NCBI RefSeq assembly: GCF_964340395.1
Contig: NC_135568.1
Coordinates: forward strand, 20,036,581-20,100,580
DNA length: 64,000 bases
Direction of reading: 5' to 3'
Origin: Glandiceps talaboti
Lineage: Eukaryota; Hemichordata; Enteropneusta; Spengelidae
The position numbers and the translations under genes are program-made. Of the stretch, positions 14,441-23,477 are shown piece by piece. The notes beneath the pieces are model-generated. The model made no database searches and was not told the DNA's origin. It was given only the letters and a program-made list of their open reading frames with translations. Positions within the stretch are counted from its first letter, which is position 1, and each line of letters starts with the position of its first letter.

Positions 14441-14452
14441 GTGATTGATTGA
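14170..14452 (+). mobile_element. LINE 3'-end fragment with (TGAT)n tail
   Basis: The plus strand encodes a decayed reverse-transcriptase C-terminus, GGHAF then after a frameshift RATPCLWNKLSLDLG, ending AFKKNLKT and a stop near 14296. It is followed by a 3' UTR with ggatacaggcgctctataga and a TGAT/ATTG microsatellite tail (14384-14452). The LWNKL and FKKNLKT motifs are the usual last blocks of CR1/L2-type ORF2. It is 5'-truncated and dead. Confidence 0.7.
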
Positions 14453-14639
14453 TGGAGTGATAGATGTGTTGTCCTTAAATTTTCATAGGCAAACAACTGA
14501 GTGCAGTGTAGACTACATTTGTAGTATTAGATAGAATATATTGATGCATACATAGACAAGAAGATAATGTCTTATTTGTATAATAGTGGTAAATAGCTAT
14601 CAAAGTTACTATATGTTATGCATTTCATTTATCATTCAA

Positions 14640-14677
14640 AATTGAGCACCCCATCATCACATAGGGCAACCCCCCCA

Positions 14678-14743
<66 letters not shown>

Positions 14744-15108
14744 CACAGAGCAACCCCCACATCACACAGGGCAACTCCCCCCACATCACAGAACAACCAC
14801 CACATCACATAGAACAACCACCACATCACATAGGGCAACCCACCACCACCACCACCACCACATCACAGAACAACCACCACATCACATAGGGCAACTCCCC
14901 CACATCACAGAACAACCACCACATCACATAGGGCAACTCCCCCACATCACAGAACAACCACCACATCACATAGGGCAACTCCCTCCACATCACAGAACAA
15001 CCACCACATCACATAGGGCAACTCCCCCCCACCACCACATCACAGAACAATCACCACATCACATAGGGCAACTCCCCCCACATCACATAGACCCCCCCCC
15101 CCCCCCCC
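14640..15108. repeat. (CA)n microsatellite, ~42-bp repeat and poly-C run
   Basis: A (CA)n run at about 14680-14742 leads into irregular units built from acatcacatagggcaac and acatcacagaacaaccacc (about 14745-15085), with a (CCA)n stretch inside. It ends in an uninterrupted run of about 18 C at 15091-15108. The strand is almost free of G, so the complementary strand is G-rich. Confidence 0.9.
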
Positions 15109-15109
15109 A

Positions 15110-15285
15110 ATTTATTGATTGATATTGTTGCTTTTTCATCGTCTTGTTAAACATTGCTTTCACATTGTTTGTAATCTCTTTTTGTGTGTATGTAATGTTT
15201 TTTTTGTGTGTGTGTGGTAACAGGGCCCAGGTGGAAATCAGCTTCTGTACCTTGTTTCCTGGCTACCCTGTTCTTAAATAAATTT

Positions 15286-15366
<81 letters not shown>
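15110..15366 (+). mobile_element. LINE-type 3' tail: hairpin, AATAAA-like signal and (ACT)n
   Basis: AACAGGGCCCAGGTGGAAA (15219-15237) is nearly complementary to TTTCCTGGCTACCCTGTT (15255-15272). This gives a hairpin just upstream of an AAATAAA signal (about 15276) and an (ACT)n tail at about 15287-15366. A 3' hairpin plus a simple-repeat tail is the usual end of several non-LTR retrotransposon clades. No coding part remains, so the clade is not determined. The 87-residue frame across it (poly-Tyr) is not a gene. Confidence 0.6.
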
Positions 15367-16175
15367 ATAGGGCAACTCTCCCCACATCACAGAACAACCC
15401 CCCACCACATCAGGGAAACCCGCCATATACCCTCATCCATACACATTCCATGCCAATATTTAGGAAACTAATGCAACCAGATTAGAGATATGGATATTTG
15501 TGTTTTAATACTATGATGACAAAATGAACATTGAATTCAATGTTCCATTGTAAACTATAGCCCACCAAAGTAGGTTTTAGTTATCCACATTCCAACTATG
15601 ATGAAAACCAAGGCTATTGTCCTCTGATTTACAATTGTTAAAGTCTGTCTACAATCCATAGACATTGTATTGTTATGTTTTTGTCTATCATGGACCATTG
15701 CTAATCCTGTGACTTTGTGTTGTGTCTTATGAAGTCATTGTTGATGGATTACATGAATCAGTGAACAGATAAATTAGAGAGTCTACAACATGGCTGACTA
15801 GACCAGGATTCACACAGTAAATGTCTACATTACACCATTCATTGTATTGATTTAACAGCAGGAGGGGGCAATTAGTTGGGGCGGCAACAGAGGGATAGAG
15901 AGGCTTATTAGTTAGTGAGTAGATTGAGGGGCCGATTAGATAGTGAGTCGATTGAGCATTGGAATGGGCAATTAAAGGGCTATTCTATTGAGGGATGGGA
16001 GGGTCCAATTAGATGATTGAGGGACGAGGGCCAAATTTATCGAGGGAGTGAATTGAGGAAAATATAAGGAATGAAGGAGTGAGTGAGTTGAAGATACTTG
16101 GAAAGAAAGAAGATGAAAAAATGGGTTATAGAGTGGAATTATAATAGAGTCTTGACAAGTGTATGTAGAATTAGT
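15367..16175. other. Presumed intronic sequence, no gene recognised
   Basis: It begins with a short return of the CA-rich units (cacatcacagaacaacc) and then becomes single-copy. At 15860-16100 it is purine-rich, with many gattgag/gggatgag words that look like a diverged relative of the following array. No splice-flanked coding segment is visible. Confidence 0.6.
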
Positions 16176-17692
16176 GGATTGATTGATTTGGGATATATGG
16201 CTGGTTGATTTGGGATATATGGATGGTTGATTTGGGATATATGGATGGTTAATTTGGGATATATGGCTGGTTGATTTGGGATATATGGATGGTTGATTTG
16301 GGATATATGGATGGTTGATTTGGGATATATGGATGGTTGATTTGGGATATATGGATGGTTGATTTGAATTATATGGATGGTTGATTTGAATTATATGGCT
16401 GGTTGATTTGGGATATATGGATGGTTGATTTGGGATATATGGATGGTTGATTTGGGATATATGGCTGGTTGATTTGGGATATATGGATGGTTGATTTGAA
16501 TTATATGGATGGTTGATTTGGGATATATGGCTGGTTGATTTGGGATATATGGCTGGTTGATTTGGGATATATGGATGGTTGATTTGAATTATATGGATGG
16601 TTGATTTGGGATATATGGATGGTTGATTTGAATTATATGGCTGGTTGATTTGGGATATATGGATGGTTGATTTGGGATATATGGATGGTTGATTTGGGAT
16701 ATATGGCTGGTTGATTTGGGATATATGGATGGTTGATTTGAATTATATGGATGGTTGATTTGGGATATATGGCTGGTTGATTTGGGATATATGGCTGGTT
16801 GATTTGGGATATATGGATGGTTGATTTGGGATATATGGATGGTTAATTTGGGATATATGGCTGGTTGATTTGGGATATATGGATGGTTGATTTGGGATAT
16901 ATGGATGGTTGATTTGGGATATATGGATGGTTGATTTGGGATATATGGATGGTTGATTTGAATTATATGGATGGTTGATTTGAATTATATGGCTGGTTGA
17001 TTTGGGATATATGGCTGGTTGATTTGGGATATATGGATGGTTGATTTGGGATATATGGATGGTTGATTTGGGATATATGGATGGTTGATTTGGGATATAT
17101 GGATGGTTGATTTGGGATATATGGCTGGTTGATTTGGGATATATGGATGGTTGATTTGGGATATATGGATGGTTGATTTGAATTATATGGATGGTTGATT
17201 TGAATTATATGGATGGTTGATTTGGGATATATGGCTGGTTGATTTGGGATATATGGATGGTTGATTTGGGATATATGGATGGTTGATTTGGGATATATGG
17301 ATGGTTGATTTGGGATATATGGATGGTTGATTTGGGATATATGGATGGTTGATTTGAATTATATGGATGGTTGATTTGGGATATATGGATGGTTGATTTG
17401 GGATATATGGATGGTTGATTTGGGATATATGGCTGGTTGATTTGGGATATATGGATGGTTGATTTGAATTATATGGATGGTTGATTTGGGATATATGGCT
17501 GGTTGATTTGGGATATATGGATGGTTGATTTGGGATATATGGATGGTTGATTTGGGATATATGGATGGTTGATTTGAATTATATGGATGGTTGATTTGGG
17601 ATATATGGATGGTTGATTTGGGATATATGGATGGTTGATTTGGGATATATGGATGGTTGATTTGGGATATATGGATGGTTGATTTGAATTAT
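16176..17692. repeat. 22-bp minisatellite, about 69 copies
   Basis: Units are ggttgatttgggatatatgg plus AT or CT, with gaatta replacing gggata in a subset. The subset recurs in ordered blocks. It ends in a short (AAT)n run. The minus-strand frame of 84 residues (repeating Ile-Asn-His-Pro-Tyr motifs) arises from the repeat. Confidence 0.97.
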
Positions 17693-18060
17693 AATAATAA
17701 TAATACCGATAGTTTACAGACACACTATCTGATAGTTTACAGACACACTATCCGATACTCTACTCACAGTTCAAACAGATTTTTTGATCAATGTCAAACT
17801 AGTATCAACAGTTATGTCCACAAGTTAGACTTATAATTTTACCTTAGTCATATGCCATTGGCATCAAAACTAGTAAGAGTTATTATTTGCCTGTCATTAA
17901 TAATAAAAATGTCACATATGTTGTTTTTTGAGTTTGTACAGTTGAATAGCATTATAGAAGGGATGTGTATAGTCAACACTTTGTGTCTATACATTGCCAT
18001 GCCAAAGTAATATGTATGTTGACATTCCTAATGAAGATTGTATGTTTTATTTATTTACAG
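17693..18060 (+). other. Intron 3' end before the first recognised Trio exon
   Basis: AT-rich sequence ending in a pyrimidine-rich tract and acceptor TTTATTTACAG at 18050-18060. It includes a short duplicated motif (gatagtttacagacacacta, 17707-17750). No upstream Trio exon could be found anywhere in 1-18060, so this intron spans at least the first 18 kb. Confidence 0.7.
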
Positions 18061-18252
18061 AATACATTCACCAATGCAGATAAGTTATTAGAGGCAGCGG
18101 AAAAGTTAGCACAGAGTGGAGAGTGTGCCCCAGAAGAAATATATGAAGTTGCAAGAATACTTGAAGATCGAATCCATGATTTTGTTGATAGAGTAGAACG
18201 GAGGAGGCAACTCCTGGATATGTCTGTGTCCTTTCACACACATGCAAAAGAA
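18061..18252 (+). CDS. trio: Trio/Kalirin-family RhoGEF, spectrin-repeat exon 1 of 8 in window
   Basis: A 192-nt phase 0-0 exon (64 codons) between acceptor TTTATTTACAG and donor GAA|GTAAGT. The peptide runs from NTFTNADKLLEAAEKLAQSG through GECAPEEIY and DRIHDFVDRVERRRQLLDMS to VSFHTHAKE. The NTFTNADKLLEAAE and LLDMSVSFHTH blocks are hallmark sequences of the Trio/Kalirin spectrin array, recognised from memory of the vertebrate proteins. In the family these spectrin repeats follow a SEC14 domain and precede two DH-PH exchange modules that activate Rac/RhoG and Rho during axon guidance and cell migration. It is an internal exon; the longer open frame starting at 17965 is intronic read-through. 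Invertebrates usually have one gene where vertebrates have TRIO and KALRN, so the symbol is by orthology. Confidence 0.95.
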
Positions 18253-18760
18253 GTAAGTATGTTGACATCCCTATGACGTGTGTAATGGAGTGTTATATCT
18301 AAACAAATTGTTGGGCTTCTCTACTTTCACTGTTTCAGGGGTTGGCAACTTTGTATTATACCAGTGTTTATATAATAATAATTAAATAAAAAGTATATAG
18401 AAATAATAATTGGGGTAAAAATTAATTGAGTAGTAAACTTCAACTTCAGTGATATTCAACTAAAGTCCTCCCAGACATTTTCATTATGATATAATATTAC
18501 ACCCCTTAACTTTTTCTGAAACTGTTGAAATTACTTTTATTATATTTTAGACTCTCACAAATTGAATGCAGAAGTATGTACAGATAAAGTTGTGAAAGGG
18601 CGCGCTCAAACGTCTATCAGCATAGCAAATATGAGCCGGCATAGCAAATATATGCTCAAACGGATGCATTTTATTGACAATAGGACCAAAAGGCACCATT
18701 CCTCTAAATTGTCTTTCACACAATGCATTATTATTATATACTTTTTAAACCCCTTCACTT

Positions 18761-18762
<2 letters not shown>
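18253..18762. other. 5' part of the first recognised intron
   Basis: AT-rich intron sequence after the GTAAGT donor. The segment 18690-18762 (caccattcctctaa ... aaaccccttcacttg) closely resembles 5240-5303. In both places it directly abuts an (AAT)n run and a minus-strand LINE fragment. No exon is seen. Confidence 0.6.
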
Positions 18763-18814
<52 letters not shown>

Positions 18815-20128
18815 GTACATAATAATAATTTATTGGTTAAAGACCACTACACAAACATGTCTCAGCGGTCTGAACATTACAAAATGAGAAAGACTAGCAA
18901 AAGAGCAACAACAACAAAAATCTAGCATAAGAACACAATGAATATTTAAAAAGCGTCTCTAAAAACAAAAAAAAACACGGTCACATAAAAATTTAAAAAC
19001 ATCATTAATAGCATTGTCGGAAAATATACGTTTTAAGACTCTTCTTGAAAGGAGCAAATTTCTTAAGTAGTATGAGTAGAAGCTCAAGCGGTAAACAATT
19101 CCACAGTTTGGGAGCATACACACTGAAAGCCCTGTCACCATACGTTTTAGAAGGTTGTTTTCCATGATCTTTAATAGAGAAAGGATTCAGCCTGATTCCA
19201 ACACTCTTTCTCGTTTTATGTAATGGATGATCGACACTGATAAGTTCGGACAAGTAGTTCGGTGCTACTTCTCCTTGACGGATAATTTTGAAGATAATAA
19301 AAAGAATTTTATAACGAACTCATTGTTCGACTGGCAGCCAATGTAAATCCTTCAGCACTGGATTCACATCAGCTTGACGACCAATCCTCCATCTTGTCAC
19401 CAATCGAGCAGCAGAGTTTTGAATATGTTGAAGTTTGTTCAATTTATATGCAGGTAGACCGAAAAACAAACTATTACAGTAATCTAATTTCGATGTAACA
19501 AAAACATGAACTAATTTTTCAGCACTAGACTGGTCCAACAGTTTTCGAATTTTACTCAACCGCCAGAGTGAATGAGACGCCCCCTTACAAACTTTACAAA
19601 TATGCTCATCCATGAGTCCAAAAGAGTCAACCATCACACCAAGGTCACGCACAACAGTTGATTGAGAAATCATGGCATCACCTATTCGTACATTAATCGA
19701 ACCTGACTGCGAACCAACCGCAATATTGCGAGTGTAAACCAAATAACCTCTGTCTTACCATCATTGAGAGCCAACTTATTTGTCATCATCCATTGACGAA
19801 TTCCATCCACACATGCCTCTACACGTGTAACTACAGTGGGTTGAGCAAGGGTGTCACAAGCAATATATAACCCAGAGTCATCAGCATATATAATGGAATT
19901 TAAGCCATGACGTCTGATGATGTCCTCAATTGGAGCCATATGTACAAAGCAAACAAAACAGGCCCAAGCACCGAACCCTGTGGTACACCATATTTCAGAA
20001 TGCGTTCATCCGACATCATCGACTTAACAGACACTTGTTGCGTTCTACCTTTCAGAAAGGATTCAAACCAATTTAAAGCAGTCCCTTGTATGCCAAAACA
20101 GGAACACAGCCTGCCCAAGAGAATGTAT
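18763..20128 (-). mobile_element. 5'-truncated CR1/L2-type LINE, frameshifted
   Basis: Minus-strand fragments in several frames read in order as an ORF2 C-terminal half. They include the palm motif YGVPQGSVLGPVLFALYI (near 20000), the catalytic box YADDSGLY (near 19890), the thumb LGVMVDS and KLDYCNSLFFGLP, LQHIQNSAARLVT with HWLPVEQ (19742-19320), and finally YGDRAFSVYAPKLWNCLPLE and FKKSLKTYIF (19253-19005). The element lacks the endonuclease and the first RT blocks and is broken by at least two frameshifts, so it is inactive. Its tail is the (TTA)n run at 18763-18815. It sits antisense in the intron between the exons ending 18252 and starting 20680. Confidence 0.9.
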
Positions 20129-20642
<514 letters not shown>

Positions 20643-20679
20643 TACATAACTAATGTCACTTATTTTGTTGTTATTTCAG

Positions 20680-20849
20680 TTACAACTTTGGTTTAGTGAA
20701 CTTAAAGACAACCTACAATCTGATGAACTATCTGAAAGCGTTGAAGGCAGTGAGGAACTTTTAGCTCGATTTGAACACCAGAGACAGATCACTGTGGATG
20801 CTTGTGTCAACACAATAAGTGAAGGTCAAACATTAATTGATGCACTAAG
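20680..20849 (+). CDS. trio: Trio/Kalirin-family RhoGEF, spectrin-repeat exon 2
   Basis: Acceptor GTTGTTATTTCAG ends at 20679 and donor AG|GTAAGA follows 20849. The exon is 170 nt, starts in phase 0 and ends after two bases of an Arg codon. The peptide begins [20 protein letters not shown] and ends [14 protein letters not shown]. It continues directly from the VSFHTHAKE of the previous exon, as in vertebrate Trio, where the same junction is followed by a Trp-containing helix and a later EGEDLIQQLR-type segment. It forms part of a triple-helical spectrin repeat, with heptad-like Leu/Ile spacing. Confidence 0.93.
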
Positions 20850-22226
20850 GTAAGACAACCCCCTATACTGTTATATTGGTGTGACCCAGCATATATAACA
20901 CTGTTGCAGCTAGTCTAAAATTACCTCATAGATGGGTGATAAGGCCGAGAAATACATAAATGGTGACTACCTCTATACTGATATAATGGTGTGACCCAAC
21001 GTATACAAAAGTGTGGCATGTAGCCTAATATTACTTCATCAATAGATGTATAGGAACACACGTGTATAGTGGTGTCAATCTCCTACACTGTTGTAGTGGT
21101 ATGACACATGTATAGTGGTGTCAATCTCCTACACTGTTGTAGTGGTGTGACACATGTATAGTGGTGTCAATCTCCTACACTGTTGTAGTGGTGTGACACA
21201 CATGTATAGTGGTGTCAATCTCCTACACTGTTGTAGTGGTGTGACACGTGTGTAGTGGTGTCAATCTCCTACACTGTTGTAGTGGTATGACACATGTATA
21301 GTGGTGTCAATCTCCTACACTGTTGTAGTGGTATGACACATGTATAGTGGTGTCAATCTCCTACACTGTTGTAGTGGTGTGACACACATGTATAGTGGTG
21401 TCAATCTCCTACACTGTTGTAGTGGTGTGACACGTGTGTAGTGGTGTCAATCTCCTACACTGTTGTAGTGGTGTGACACACGTGTATAGTGGTGTCAATC
21501 TCCTACACTGTTGTAGTGGTGTGACACGTGTGTAGTGGTGTCAATCTCCTACACTGTTGTAGTGGTGTGACACGTGTATAGTGGTGTCAATCTCCTACAC
21601 TGTTGTAGTGGTGTGACACACGTGTATAGTGGTGTCAATCTCCTACACTGTTGTAGTGGTGTGACACATGTATAGTGGTGTCAATCTCCTACACTGTTGT
21701 AGTGGTGTGACACACGTGTATAGTGGTGTCAATCTCCTACACTGTTGTAGTGGTGTGACACATGTATAGTCGTGTCAATCTCCTACACTGTTGTAGTGGT
21801 GTGACACGTGTATAGTGGTGTCAATCTCCTACACTGTTGTAGTGGTGTGACACGTGTATAGTGGTGTCAATCTCCTACACTGTTGTAGTGGTGTGACACA
21901 TGTATAGTGGTGTCAATCTCCTACACTGTTGTAGTGGTGTGACACATGTATAGTGGTGTCAATCTCCTAAACTGTTGTAGTGGTGTGACACACATGTATA
22001 GTGGTGTCAATCTCCTACACTGTTGTAGTGGTGTGACACGTGTATAGTGGTGTCAATCTCCTATACTGTTGTAGTGGTGTGACACGTGTATAGTGTTGTC
22101 AATCTCCTATACTGTTGTAGTGGTGTGACACGTGTATAGTGGTGTCAATCTCCTACACTGTTGTAGTGGTGTGACACATGTATAGTGGTGTCAATCTCCT
22201 ACACTGTTGTAGTGGTGTGACACACG
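20850..22226. repeat. 46-48-bp minisatellite, left part (about 25 copies plus diverged founders)
   Basis: Regular units built on gtgtcaatctcctacactgt and tgtagtggtgtgacac run from about 21060 to 22226, with acgtg/acacacgtg/acatg length variants. Two diverged copies are visible earlier. One begins a few bases after the exon donor (ccccctatactgttatattg at 20861) and the other at about 20970 (ctctatactgatataatggt), so the array appears to grow out of sequence next to the 5' splice site. The same array resumes at 26443 on the other side of the CR1 element. Confidence 0.95.
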
Positions 22227-22415
22227 AGTGCGCATGCGTGAAATGTGCGAACATCTAGTTTGCATCGCGGACCATCAGTCCGAAAAAAAAATGGACTTTT
22301 AGTGACTTTAGTTGACTAAGAGTAATAGTAAACAGAGTTGAATAGTTTTTGATTACACTAATCAGAGGAAACAGTCTGGGTTGGAGTATTTGGTCGATAT
22401 TCGCCGACTTGAAGT

Positions 22416-23477
22416 ATGGCCTGTGCAGCCCAAGAAATCCAAGATGGCGGCGACCATCGTCAACAAAATGAAACGTCGTCAAGCCAGTTTCTCATACAAC
22501 CACAACAACCAAGAAGAGGAAAAAGAGTAAGAGGAACCTTGCAGTCTACGAGCAGCATCATAGGTGACGAAGGTTGGGAATGTGATACATGTCAAATTTC
22601 GTCTTCCGACAAAAAGTGTAAACTCCTTAAATGTGATTACTGTGAGACTAGGAGATGCATTAAGTGCCTGAAGATACCAGAAGCAACATATAAAAACGTA
22701 GGAGACAGGCCAGATTTCCCCTGGTTCTGCGACAACTGTGTAGCGAAAGCAATGAGATGCATAAAAGAGGAGCGGGAGATAGAGCTAAGATGTAGCAATT
22801 TCTTAGAAGGTTTCAGAAAAGAAGTTGTGAATAAACTAGACTTTATGCAAACAGAAATAAACGACATCAAGGCTAGACTAGAAGTGGACCCGGTAGTGAA
22901 ATCACAAGCCCAAACTAAGAATCAAGAAGAGGTTGTAAAGGAGGTATGTAGCAACATAAGTGATAGAATATCAAGACAAAAGAATATAGTGGTATTCAAC
23001 TTACCAGAGGGATCAAGTATACTAAGATCTGAGCTGTTAAAGTATGATAAAGAACACTTGGCTAATGTGATAGAGATAACTAGTGGAAATAAGGAAGTTG
23101 AAGTGGAAGTTAGAAGACTAGGCAAGAAGGAGCAGGTAGATAATAATGATGATGAAGAAGGATCCCACAAGACTGCCAAACCTAGACCTCTACTTGTATC
23201 ATTCCACACTGAAGAAATGAAGTTTAAAGTTATGAAGAATTTATATAAGCTGAAGGATGCTAGGGATCCCTACAACAAGATAAGCATTAAGAATGATATG
23301 ACAAGACAGGAAAGAGAGGTGGATAAAGGACTCCAAGAAGATGTAAGAAAGAGGAATACAGAAATGAACGACCCACATTTTTTCTACGCAGTCAGAGGGC
23401 TTCCGTGGGACAGAAGAGTTGTGAAAATAAAGAGAAGACCACCAAGAGAGGTGGATCAGTCACAAAGAGAAATATAG
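22416..23477 (+). CDS. CR1 LINE ORF1 protein: PHD-like zinc finger, coiled region and RRM-like domain
   Basis: 353 residues, probably the RNA-binding/chaperone protein of the LINE ribonucleoprotein. Residues 1-50 are Gln/Ser-rich and basic. Residues 54-108 form a PHD-type zinc finger with Cys pairs C56/C59, C73/C76, C81/C84 and C105/C108, and aromatic residues before the last pair (FPWFCDNC). Residues 110-185 are charged and predicted helical (coiled-coil-like). From 186 a domain opens with RQKNIVVFNLPEG, contains RPLLVSFHTEEMKFKVMKNL, and ends with YAVRGLPWDRRVVKIKRR. This is the layout of the RRM-like plus C-terminal domain of CR1/L1-type ORF1 proteins. The ATG at 22416 gives a complete protein. 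The last 73 bp overlap ORF2 in another frame. Confidence 0.88.
   Translation: MACAAQEIQDGGDHRQQNETSSSQFLIQPQQPRRGKRVRGTLQSTSSIIGDEGWECDTCQISSSDKKCKLLKCDYCETRRCIKCLKIPEATYKNVGDRPDFPWFCDNCVAKAMRCIKEEREIELRCSNFLEGFRKEVVNKLDFMQTEINDIKARLEVDPVVKSQAQTKNQEEVVKEVCSNISDRISRQKNIVVFNLPEGSSILRSELLKYDKEHLANVIEITSGNKEVEVEVRRLGKKEQVDNNDDEEGSHKTAKPRPLLVSFHTEEMKFKVMKNLYKLKDARDPYNKISIKNDMTRQEREVDKGLQEDVRKRNTEMNDPHFFYAVRGLPWDRRVVKIKRRPPREVDQSQREI

Noticed and set aside
17965-18276. 103-residue frame as a small gene starting at 17965
   Set aside because: Its core is the Trio exon at 18061-18252; the first 32 residues are intron read-through ahead of a clear TTTACAG acceptor.
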